Assembly: GCA_900313265.1 (NCBI GenBank)
Contig: OMRN01000055.1
Location: 1-11,438, forward strand
From: an uncultured Lachnospiraceae bacterium
GTDB lineage: Bacteria > Bacillota > Clostridia > Lachnospirales > Lachnospiraceae
Reading direction: 5' to 3'
DNA length: 11,438 bases
Shown here: in pieces, positions 1 to 6,707 of the stretch
Layout: the number at the start of each line of letters is the position of its first letter
Numbering within the stretch: position 1 is the first letter of the stretch
Made by a program: the position numbers and the translations under genes
The notes under the pieces: model-generated
The model's input: the letters and a program-made list of their open reading frames with translations, nothing else
Database searches by the model: none
Told to the model about the DNA's origin: nothing

Positions 1-230
1 AGAAAGAGAATTTTGATTATGATGCATTTTTTACGTCTTATGCAAAACTGTGGAGAAGAATTAATACCAGGGAAGTGGAATATATGTCAATCTTACGGGA
101 TTCCCACCCTGTTCATTATTTAAGAACAAATGTCACCCTTCAGCAGTTTGATGAATTCTATGAAACCTATGACGTAAAAGAGGGAGACGGAATGTATCTC
201 GCACCGGAAGACAGAGTCGTTGTCTGGTAA
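1..230 (+). CDS. pepO: M13 family metallopeptidase (PepO/neprilysin type), C-terminal fragment
   Basis: This is the 3' end of a gene that starts before the window. The reading frame begins at base 3 and gives about 75 residues up to the TAA at 228-230. The fragment matches the C-terminal end of the M13 zinc endopeptidases, which cut oligopeptides. It has an aromatic F-F-T-S-Y-A segment, then D-S-H-P, where the His and the following L-R-T-N Arg fit the substrate-binding His and Arg near the C-terminus of neprilysin. It ends with K-E-G-D-G-M-Y-L-A-P and a terminal V-V-V-W. Bacterial PepO proteins end this way; animal members have a Cys in the last four residues, which is absent here. The HExxH and ExxxD zinc motifs would lie upstream, out of view, so activity cannot be judged. 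The stop is 72 bases before clpS, and no terminator hairpin is visible between them. Confidence 0.85.
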   Translation, partial: KENFDYDAFFTSYAKLWRRINTREVEYMSILRDSHPVHYLRTNVTLQQFDEFYETYDVKEGDGMYLAPEDRVVVW

Positions 231-302
231 AATGACGGCAAAATCAGTGTATTTTAACTTGTTTTCTTTTGATGAATTGTTCGGATAAGAAAGGTCTGAC
301 AT

Positions 303-605
303 ATGGCAACATCAGGTTCCTTAAAAGAAAAAAGCGAAAGCAGAGTAAAAGAACCGAAACAATACCGGGTAATCATGCTGAATGATGATTTTACCAGTAT
401 GGATTTTGTTGTGGGCATTTTGGTGGATATTTTTCACAAAGATCCAATCAGTGCGGAACAGCTTATGATGCAGGTGCATAAAGGCGGACGTGCTACGGTC
501 GGTGTTTATCCTTATGACATCGCAGTCACCAAAACGACCATGGCAATGGACCGGGCGAAAGAACAGGGTTTTCCGTTTCGAATGCTGGTTGAGGAGGATT
601 CATAA
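303..605 (+). CDS. clpS: ClpS, ATP-dependent Clp protease adaptor (N-recognin)
   Basis: ClpS is the cytoplasmic adaptor that binds proteins with a destabilising N-terminal residue (Leu, Phe, Tyr, Trp) and hands them to the ClpA-ClpP protease. The protein is 100 residues, close to the usual ClpS length. A flexible, charged N-terminal arm of about 20 residues comes before the core. The binding-pocket residues are visible: the N-D-D triplet at residues 27-29, the gatekeeper Met at 33 (M40 in E. coli), and His59 in V-H-K-G-G (H66 in E. coli). The G-V-Y-P-Y-D segment and the C-terminal F-P-F-R-M-L strand also fit the family. The start ATG has a modest AAAGG site (290-294) eight bases upstream. The stop overlaps the clpA start in a TAATG junction, which implies translational coupling with the partner unfoldase. 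Confidence 0.95.
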   Translation: MATSGSLKEKSESRVKEPKQYRVIMLNDDFTSMDFVVGILVDIFHKDPISAEQLMMQVHKGGRATVGVYPYDIAVTKTTMAMDRAKEQGFPFRMLVEEDS

Positions 606-607
606 TG
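591..607 (+). promoter_or_regulatory. clpS/clpA coupled stop-start with embedded Shine-Dalgarno
   Basis: The clpA Shine-Dalgarno GAGGAGG (591-597) lies inside the last codons of clpS, encoding Glu-Glu-Asp. The clpS stop TAA (603-605) shares one base with the clpA ATG (605-607). This layout favours reinitiation by the same ribosome and fixes the clpA start. Confidence 0.8.
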
Positions 608-2917
608 CAGGTATCGATAAGAGTGTCGAACATCGTTAAATCGGCAATTGAATACAGTATGGAATTCGGATATGAATACATAACACCCGAAACCATCCTG
701 CTTTTTATCTGCAAGGATGATCTTTTTTCGGATGCGTTTACGGATTGTGACGGTGATTCTGAAGCACTTGAAAAAGATCTGAAAGCATATCTTGAGAAAA
801 ATGTGTCAAAGGATAACAACAAGCCACCGGAATTATCGGTATCCGCTGCCAATATTTTAACACTGGCAGAAAGAAGCGTAACATCTTCGGGAGCCGATGA
901 AATACGGATCAGCCACTTAATCCATGCCCTTTTCAAATTAGAGGAAAGCTATGCGGTTTACTATATTGAAAAGCAGGGGATAACGGAGCCGGATTTACTT
1001 CGGGCTTTGGCGGAATACGAAGAAGAGGAAAGCGAAGATTCGTCGGAAAGATCGGAAGGCAGAAAAATCGCGGCAGAGTGGGAAGATGCCTTAGAGGAAG
1101 ATGAATCATTTGGACGGGAATATTCAGGTGACGAAGACGATTCGTATGATGAAAGAACTTCCGGGCAGAGGAGAAGCACGAAGAGAAAAACTCTTTCCGA
1201 TTATGCACCATGTCTCAATGATACACTGAAAAACGAAAATCCTTTAATCGGAAGGGAAGATGAGTTAAACCGGACGATTCAGATTCTTTGCCGGAAAGAG
1301 AAAAACAACCCTCTTCACATCGGAGAACCGGGAGTCGGAAAGACGGCAATTACATACGGTCTGGTTCGAAAAATAGTCGAAGGCGATGTGCCGGATCCGC
1401 TTAAAGGAAGCCGTGTATATGCACTTGATTTAGGCAGCATGCTGGCCGGAACTCAGTACCGCGGCGAATTCGAAAAGCGCTTTAAGAAAGTTCTTACAGA
1501 ACTGGAGAAAGAAGAAAATCCGATTGTATTTTTAGATGAAATTCATAATCTTTCCGGTGCCGGTGCGGTAGAAGGCGGATCGCTGGATGCGGCAAACCTG
1601 ATTAAGTCTCATCTGGCAGGCGGGCATATCCGCTTTATCGGTGCTACGACATTCGAAGAGTATAAGAAGTATTTTGAGAAAGACAAAAGTCTGGTAAGAC
1701 GTTTTCAGAATGTTGAAATCAAAGAACCGTCCGTAGAGGAAACGGTGGAGATTTTAAGGGGACTTCGGGAGAACTATGAGTCATTCCATGAAGTATGCTA
1801 CAGCGATGAAGTTTTAAACTATATTGTTACAATGAGTGCAAAGCACATCAATGAGCGGTTTTTGCCGGATAAGGCGATAGACTTAATGGATGAAGCGGGT
1901 GCATACCGGAAACTTCATCCGACGAAGGACCGCATGGTGGATAAGGACGTCATAAATACCGTTCTTACAAGCATTTGCCGTGTTCCGGTAGAGCAGGTGG
2001 ATGCGGATGATTTATCCGGTCTCGAAACACTTCAGGGACGCCTCCTTGATATGATTTTTGGACAGGATGAAGCCGTCTCGCAGGTGGTAAATGCCATTAA
2101 GTTTTCCAAAGCGGGACTTTTAGAAGATGACAAGCCGCTTGCGAGTTTGCTGTTTGTCGGACCTACAGGTGTAGGTAAAACGGAAATTGCCAGATGTCTG
2201 GCAAAGGAACTGGGAATCAAACTGGTTCGTTTTGATATGAGTGAATACGGCGAGAAACATGCCGTGGCCAAATTAATCGGAGCGCCTGCGGGGTATGTCG
2301 GATACGAGGAAGGCGGGCTTTTGACGGAGGAGATTCGCAAAAATCCGTCTTGCGTGCTTTTGCTCGATGAGATTGAGAAAGCGCACGCCGATATCTACAG
2401 CGTCCTTTTGCAGGTGATGGATTATGCCACGCTTACGGATAATCAGGGAAGGAAAGCGGATTTCCGGAATGTGATTCTGATTATGACGTCCAATGCCGGT
2501 GCAAACCGTCTGGGAAAACCGGGCATCGGATTTTCCTCCGAGTCGGCGGATAAAAGTGTTTTAAAAGAAGAGGTGAAGCGGATTTTCCAGCCGGAGTTTC
2601 GTAACCGCTTAAACCGGATTGTCATGTTTAATGCGATGGACGAAGAGATGGGCAGGAAGGTTGTGGAGAAGAAACTTCGCGAACTTGCCGATATGTTAAG
2701 CCGTAAGGGCATTAAATTCACTGCGGATGAGGCGGCGAAGGAACTCCTTCGAAAGAAGGGCATCAGTACGGAATTCGGGGCAAGAGAAGTTGACCGTATT
2801 ATCCGTAATGAAGTCAAGCCGCTTTTGGTGGATGATATTCTCTTCGGAGCACTTGCCGGCGGAGGAAGAGCAAAACTGTCGGTAAAGAAAGATCAGTTTG
2901 TGATTAAGAGAAGATAA
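605..2917 (+). CDS. clpA: ClpA-type AAA+ unfoldase, ATP-binding subunit of Clp protease
   Basis: This is a hexameric unfoldase that feeds substrates into ClpP and works with the ClpS encoded just upstream. At 770 residues it is close to E. coli ClpA (758). An N-terminal Clp repeat domain (about 1-135) is followed by a very acidic, Ser-rich linker (about 137-197) and two AAA+ modules. D1 has Walker A G-E-P-G-V-G-K-T (Lys246) and Walker B L-D-E-I-H (Asp311, Glu312). D2 has Walker A G-P-T-G-V-G-K-T (Lys525), Walker B L-L-D-E-I-E (Asp588, Glu589), a T-S-N sensor, an arginine in F-R-N-R-L-N, and a G-A-R sensor 2. An I-G-F tripeptide at 641-643 matches the ClpP-docking loop, so it should be a protease partner and not a ClpB-type disaggregase. 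ClpC is less likely because there is no long middle domain between D1 and D2 and clpS sits upstream. The linker looks longer than in E. coli. clpP is not in the window. Confidence 0.95.
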   Translation: MQVSIRVSNIVKSAIEYSMEFGYEYITPETILLFICKDDLFSDAFTDCDGDSEALEKDLKAYLEKNVSKDNNKPPELSVSAANILTLAERSVTSSGADEIRISHLIHALFKLEESYAVYYIEKQGITEPDLLRALAEYEEEESEDSSERSEGRKIAAEWEDALEEDESFGREYSGDEDDSYDERTSGQRRSTKRKTLSDYAPCLNDTLKNENPLIGREDELNRTIQILCRKEKNNPLHIGEPGVGKTAITYGLVRKIVEGDVPDPLKGSRVYALDLGSMLAGTQYRGEFEKRFKKVLTELEKEENPIVFLDEIHNLSGAGAVEGGSLDAANLIKSHLAGGHIRFIGATTFEEYKKYFEKDKSLVRRFQNVEIKEPSVEETVEILRGLRENYESFHEVCYSDEVLNYIVTMSAKHINERFLPDKAIDLMDEAGAYRKLHPTKDRMVDKDVINTVLTSICRVPVEQVDADDLSGLETLQGRLLDMIFGQDEAVSQVVNAIKFSKAGLLEDDKPLASLLFVGPTGVGKTEIARCLAKELGIKLVRFDMSEYGEKHAVAKLIGAPAGYVGYEEGGLLTEEIRKNPSCVLLLDEIEKAHADIYSVLLQVMDYATLTDNQGRKADFRNVILIMTSNAGANRLGKPGIGFSSESADKSVLKEEVKRIFQPEFRNRLNRIVMFNAMDEEMGRKVVEKKLRELADMLSRKGIKFTADEAAKELLRKKGISTEFGAREVDRIIRNEVKPLLVDDILFGALAGGGRAKLSVKKDQFVIKRR

Positions 2918-2966
2918 GAGAATAGAAGAAATTAGAAAACGATAAGAAGATATCCATAGTTGTTGT

Positions 2967-3614
2967 ATGCCGGTTTATCGATTGCCCAAAAAACATATTA
3001 TTTTTCCGGATCCTGCTGAAGCCGAGGATGACGGACTGCTAGCCGTCGGCGGGGACTTATCGCCCGAACGGCTGATGCTGGGGTACGCCAATGGGATTTT
3101 TCCATGGTATAACGAGGGCGATCCGATTTACTGGTGGGCTCCGAAACAGCGTTATATCTTAAAGCCATCCGAGGTTCATGTTTCCCATTCCATGAAGAAA
3201 TTCATGAAAAAACATGAAACGCGAATCGAACTGAACAAGGATTTTGCGGATATTATGCATCGCTGCCGTTTAAAGAGGGAAGAGAAAGGGACCTGGATTA
3301 CGGATGAAATGGAAGAGGCATACTTCCGGCTTCATGAACTGGGATTTGCCGTCAGTGTGGAAGCATTCATTGACGGACAGAGTGCCGGCGGGCTGTACGG
3401 CGTTTCCGTAGGCAAAGTTTTCTGCGGAGAAAGCATGTTTACGGATATCGAAAACGGATCCAAGGTTGCGCTGATTTTATTTGCACGTTATCTGGATGAA
3501 ATGGGATATACGACAATCGACTGTCAGTTCCATACCGACCATCTGGAAAGCATGGGAGGGCAGTTTGTTTCGGGAGAAGAATACCGTGCGCTGGTGCGGG
3601 AAGGGCTGGTATAA
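2967..3614 (+). CDS. aat: leucyl/phenylalanyl-tRNA--protein transferase (Aat)
   Basis: Aat moves Leu or Phe from aminoacyl-tRNA onto the N-terminus of proteins starting with Arg or Lys, making the primary N-degron that ClpS reads. It is a 215-residue soluble enzyme (E. coli Aat is 234). Family blocks appear in order: G-L-L-A-V-G-G-D-L-S (23-32), Y-A-N-G-I-F-P-W-Y (40-48), Y-W-W-A-P (55-59), G-T-W-I-T (108-112), L-H-E-L-G (122-126), G-L-Y-G-V (142-146), C-G-E-S-M-F (153-158) and I-D-C-Q (184-187). Glu155 and Asp185 align with the active-site Glu156 and Asp186 of E. coli. The ATG is the only start between the in-frame TAA at 2943 and Met37. No good Shine-Dalgarno lies at normal spacing, so translation may be weak or depend on clpA upstream, which ends 49 bases before. 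Placement after clpS-clpA matches its pathway role. Confidence 0.95.
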   Translation: MPVYRLPKKHIIFPDPAEAEDDGLLAVGGDLSPERLMLGYANGIFPWYNEGDPIYWWAPKQRYILKPSEVHVSHSMKKFMKKHETRIELNKDFADIMHRCRLKREEKGTWITDEMEEAYFRLHELGFAVSVEAFIDGQSAGGLYGVSVGKVFCGESMFTDIENGSKVALILFARYLDEMGYTTIDCQFHTDHLESMGGQFVSGEEYRALVREGLV

Positions 3615-3680
3615 GACGGAGAATAAAAGCGGATGATAAGAACGGTATGAGGAATTAGGGGAGAAAGAGACGGGTTTAGT

Positions 3681-4361
3681 ATGGAAACGTATTATTTAAT
3701 CGATTATGAGAATGTGCATGCGGCGGGGCTTGCCGGCTGCGAAAATCTGACCGCAAATGACCATATTATTATATTTTTCACGAATAATGCGAAGGATCTG
3801 GATATGCGAAGTGTGGCCAATCACGGAGCGGCGTCGCTTTCCATGATTGAAATTCCGGCGGGAAAACAGTCGACGGATATGCATATCGGTTCGTATCTCG
3901 GATATTTAATCGGTAAGTATGATAAAGAATGCAGGGTTGTAATCGTAAGTAAAGATACGGATTACGATAAAGTGATTGCCTATTGGAAGAAAGAATCCGG
4001 GGTAAAGATTAAGCGGGATATTCAGGTTATGAAAGAACCGGCACCTAAAACAGCATCAGCCGGCGCATCATCCATTATTTCCAATGTATCCCAGAAAGTT
4101 GAAGAAGCTGCCGGAGCAGTGACGGAAGGGGCCAAGGCTGCGGGAGCAAAGGCGAAAACCAGTGCGGAGCAAAACAGTACAATCCAGAAGATTTTAAGCA
4201 AGGCAAGCTATCCCGGAGAGGTAATCGGACATGTAGCTTCAACCGTTGCCAAAAACACGGGGATAAAGAACGGAAAGCAGCAGATATACAGGAACCTTGT
4301 CTCCAAATACGGGCAGACGAAAGGACTGGATATATATAATCATATTAAGAAACATATATAA
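3681..4361 (+). CDS. NYN/PIN-like domain protein, putative RNase
   Basis: The N-terminal 115 residues look like a NYN/PIN-like nuclease fold. A hydrophobic strand leads to L-I-D-Y-E-N (Asp8, Asn11). Asp66 lies in S-T-D-M-H-I-G-S-Y-L-G, and V-S-K-D-T-D-Y-D supplies Asp92 and Asp94. These acidic residues are spaced as expected for the metal-binding cluster of PIN-like enzymes, which usually cut RNA. A low-complexity Ala/Lys-rich linker (about 120-165) follows, then a compact basic C-terminal segment (about 166-226) with N-G-K-Q-Q-I-Y, S-K-Y-G-Q and Y-N-H-I-K-K, which may bind nucleic acid or a partner. The purine-rich run AGGGGAG lies about 17 bases before the ATG, farther than usual, with GAGA nearer. 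Aat ends 66 bases upstream, so it may belong to the same transcript. The fold call is fairly firm; activity and substrate are inferred, and no antitoxin partner is seen. Confidence 0.75.
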   Translation: METYYLIDYENVHAAGLAGCENLTANDHIIIFFTNNAKDLDMRSVANHGAASLSMIEIPAGKQSTDMHIGSYLGYLIGKYDKECRVVIVSKDTDYDKVIAYWKKESGVKIKRDIQVMKEPAPKTASAGASSIISNVSQKVEEAAGAVTEGAKAAGAKAKTSAEQNSTIQKILSKASYPGEVIGHVASTVAKNTGIKNGKQQIYRNLVSKYGQTKGLDIYNHIKKHI

Positions 4362-4371
4362 GAACCGCTTC

Positions 4372-4434
4372 GGGTGCCTGTCACTTTTGGGTCAAAAGTG
4401 ACAGGCACCCAAGGGGCAAAAGTGACAGGCACCC
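4372..4434. repeat. GTGCCTGTCACTTTT palindrome with an extra third arm (copy 1)
   Basis: Left arm 4372-4389 and right arm 4393-4410 are perfect 18-base inverted repeats around a 3-base loop. A further exact copy of the right arm lies at 4417-4434, separated by AAGGGG. The left arm could therefore pair with either right arm, but not both. The element fills nearly all of the 74-base spacer and ends one base before the ATG of the TAXI gene. No T-run follows the stem, so it is not a standard intrinsic terminator. The 16-base core also occurs at 9755-9791. The look is that of a dispersed REP-like intergenic repeat. Confidence 0.9.
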
Positions 4435-4435
4435 A

Positions 4436-5458
4436 ATGAAGAAAAGAAGAATTTTAAGTAGAATAAAGGCGTTATTCGCGCTTTGCATGGCGTTTCTTTT
4501 TTGTTTGTCCGCATGTACCGAAGCCGGAGAAACAATTAAAATCGGAACTGGAAGAGAAAGCGGCAGTTATTATGCTTATGCAAATAATATCAAATCGTTT
4601 ACATCGGATATCGTCAATTTAGAGGTGGAAACGACGGCCGGATCTGCTTCGAATGTGCGTCTTTTGCAAAACGGATTTCTAAAAGCGGCTATCGTGCAAA
4701 ACGATATCCTCTACAGTGCCATGACAGAGCCCGGTGTCTTCTCCGATGATAAAACGGCCGACGAACTGAATTTCAGTGCGGTTGCCGGACTTTATACGGA
4801 AAGCGTGCAGATTGTGGTTAAGAAGGATTCCGATATTTATTCCGTCGACGATCTTAAGAACAAAAGGGTTTGCGTCGGAGAAACCGAATCCGGAACCATA
4901 CTGAATGCAAAACAGATTCTGGATCTTTACGGACTTGCATTTGAAGATGTTGAGATATCCAATCTGTCATTTGAGGAATCGGCGCAGGCACTGAAAAATG
5001 ACGAAATTGATGCATTTTTCTGTACGGCGGGTGCTCCGATGAAGGCAATCTCGGACCTTGCAAAGGAAGAGGATATCCGGATTATTTCTTTTTCCGATAA
5101 GGATATTGAATACATTTTGAAAAATTATCCGTATTACCGGATTGTGACGCTGCCTGCGGGAACTTATGACGGAATTGATGAAGAAGTACACTCGGTCGGA
5201 CTTCAGGCCGTATTGGTTGTATCGAATAAAATCAGTCGTTCCGATGTAAAGGAACTGACGGAGAGAATCCTTACGCATTCAGCCGAATTGAATGCAAATA
5301 TTATTACGGACGATGGACTGACGGCAACAGAGGCAACGGAAAATGTGCTCATTGCTTTTCATCCCGGCGCTGCGGATTGTTATAAATCACTCGGTATTTC
5401 GGTAGAAGAAGGCGGGAAAAAAGGCCACGGATTCGTTTTCGGAAGTCAGGATGAGTAA
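4436..5458 (+). CDS. TAXI family TRAP-type solute-binding lipoprotein
   Basis: This is an extracytoplasmic binding protein tethered as a lipoprotein. A basic n-region (K-K-R-R) and hydrophobic stretch lead to the lipobox L-S-A-C with Cys27 as the lipidation site. The mature part has the TAXI pattern: I-G-T-G-x-x-x-G-S-Y-Y (35-46), T-A-G-S-A-S-N (67-73), A-A-I-V-Q-N-D (84-90), then V-C-V-G-E-T-E-S-G-T (145-154). At 340 residues it is normal for the family, whose known ligands include glutamate, glutamine and 2-oxoglutarate. No TRAP membrane subunits are seen; the next gene, nine bases away, is a GltS-type symporter, and its Shine-Dalgarno overlaps this gene's stop. The nearest strong Shine-Dalgarno, AAGGGG at 4411-4416, is 19 bases from the ATG because a repeat arm lies between them. 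No other start keeps the signal peptide. Family call is firm; ligand is inferred. Confidence 0.88.
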   Translation: MKKRRILSRIKALFALCMAFLFCLSACTEAGETIKIGTGRESGSYYAYANNIKSFTSDIVNLEVETTAGSASNVRLLQNGFLKAAIVQNDILYSAMTEPGVFSDDKTADELNFSAVAGLYTESVQIVVKKDSDIYSVDDLKNKRVCVGETESGTILNAKQILDLYGLAFEDVEISNLSFEESAQALKNDEIDAFFCTAGAPMKAISDLAKEEDIRIISFSDKDIEYILKNYPYYRIVTLPAGTYDGIDEEVHSVGLQAVLVVSNKISRSDVKELTERILTHSAELNANIITDDGLTATEATENVLIAFHPGAADCYKSLGISVEEGGKKGHGFVFGSQDE

Positions 5459-5470
5459 GGAGGAAGCATG
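5457..5470 (+). promoter_or_regulatory. gltS Shine-Dalgarno overlapping the upstream stop codon
   Basis: AAGGAGG at 5457-5463 is a near-perfect anti-16S match. It begins inside the TAA stop of the TAXI gene (5456-5458) and lies four bases before the symporter ATG at 5468. This fixes the start and suggests the two genes are translated together. Confidence 0.8.
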
Positions 5471-6658
5471 GTAACCGTATCTCTGGATATGTATCAGACA
5501 TTGGGCATAGCCGTCGTGGTCCTCCTTTTCGGAACGTGGCTTAAAAAGAAAATCCCGGTACTGGAAAAATTCTGCATTCCTGCGCCGGTTGTGGGCGGAC
5601 TGATTTATGCGTTTATTATGTTCGTTCTGTACCTTTTCGATATCGTCGAATTTACATATGACGATACACTCAAAAATGTCTGCATGGTGTTTTTCTTTAC
5701 ATCCGTTGGTTTTCAGGCAAACATTAAGGTACTGAAAAAAGGGGGCGTCGGACTGATTATTTTTCTCGCCGTACTGGTGGGGATGATTTTTGCACAAAAC
5801 GGCGTTGCCATTCTGGTAGCGAAAGCAATCGGTGTGGACCCCGCACTCGGACTTTGTACCGGTTCGATTCCGATGGTCGGAGGACACGGAACATCCGGCG
5901 CCTTCGGGCCGGTTTTGGAAGATTTCGGAATCAGCGGGGCAACATCTCTTTGTACCGCGGCAGCGACATTCGGACTGGTTGCCGGTTCGTTAATGGGCGG
6001 ACCGCTCGGCGAGTATTTAATCCGGAAGAAAAATCTTCTTAAAACAATTAAAGACGAAGACGCGTCCGCTTTAGAAGAAGAGAACAAAAAACATCATCAG
6101 GTGTCAATGTATGCGGGGGCGGTTTATCATCTTGCGATTGCAATCGGCCTCGGCACCGTTATTTCATGGCTTTTATCGAAGGCGGGAATGACATTTCCGG
6201 TCTATATCGGGGCAATGATTATTGCGGCAATTATGCGCAATATCGGCGAACACACCGGAAAAATCACGATTCATATGGGAGAGATTAACGATATCGGCGG
6301 AATCTGTTTATCCGTTTTTCTGGGGATTGCCATGATTACACTGAAACTCTGGCAGCTTGCCGAACTGGCACTTCCGATGATAGTACTTTTAGGAGCACAG
6401 CTTGCTCTTATGTTTGTTATCGCAAGATTTGTTGTATTTAATGTCATGGGAAGGGATTACGATGCGGCCGTTCTTGCTGCGGGAACCTGCGGTTTCGGTA
6501 TGGGAGCGACACCGAATGCGATGGCCAACATGCAGGCAATTACCGATAAATATGCACCGTCCGTAAAAGCCTATATCCTGGTTCCGATTGTCGGAAGTAT
6601 GTTTGCGGATTTTTTAAACAGCCTGATTATTACGCTTTTTATCAATATCATAAAGTGA
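5468..6658 (+). CDS. gltS: GltS-type sodium/glutamate symporter (ESS family)
   Basis: This is an integral membrane carrier expected to couple sodium entry to glutamate uptake. At 396 residues it is close to E. coli GltS (401). The sequence has about ten hydrophobic segments in two halves, split by a charged cytoplasmic loop (about 186-212). Each half carries the conserved Gly-rich re-entrant motif: S-I-P-M-V-G-G-H-G-T (133-142) and G-F-G-M-G-A-T-P-N-A-M-A-N (342-354). The P-A-P-V-V-G-G-L segment near residue 38 is also typical. The gene follows the TAXI binding protein by nine bases, an unusual partner because classical GltS needs no binding protein. The two may form one uptake system for glutamate or a related acid. 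Family assignment is strong; substrate is inferred from family. Confidence 0.92.
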   Translation: MVTVSLDMYQTLGIAVVVLLFGTWLKKKIPVLEKFCIPAPVVGGLIYAFIMFVLYLFDIVEFTYDDTLKNVCMVFFFTSVGFQANIKVLKKGGVGLIIFLAVLVGMIFAQNGVAILVAKAIGVDPALGLCTGSIPMVGGHGTSGAFGPVLEDFGISGATSLCTAAATFGLVAGSLMGGPLGEYLIRKKNLLKTIKDEDASALEEENKKHHQVSMYAGAVYHLAIAIGLGTVISWLLSKAGMTFPVYIGAMIIAAIMRNIGEHTGKITIHMGEINDIGGICLSVFLGIAMITLKLWQLAELALPMIVLLGAQLALMFVIARFVVFNVMGRDYDAAVLAAGTCGFGMGATPNAMANMQAITDKYAPSVKAYILVPIVGSMFADFLNSLIITLFINIIK

Positions 6659-6707
6659 AGATATAAAGATTTAAAAATAAATTAAACTGCGAAAGGCGGA
6701 TAGAAAT

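Noticed and set aside
120..302. Minus-strand 60-residue ORF near the window start
   Set aside because: It lies over the end of the M13 peptidase gene and its spacer, with no recognisable protein features; a shadow frame.
231..302. Promoter for clpS
   Set aside because: TTGTTT at 259-264 has no convincing -10 at 16-18 bases; other hexamers are poorly spaced, so no promoter is called.
526..1211. Minus-strand ORFs over clpS and clpA
   Set aside because: They are antisense shadows of well-conserved coding sequence; the Ser/Pro-rich composition mirrors the acidic linker codons.
4372..4434. Palindrome as an intrinsic terminator or a CRISPR unit
   Set aside because: No T-run follows the stem, and there is no array of regular repeats and unique spacers; only three arms are present.
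4854..6087. Several minus-strand ORFs of 60-170 residues over the TAXI and gltS genes
   Set aside because: They overlap strongly supported genes, lack ribosome sites and known motifs, and are best explained as chance open frames.
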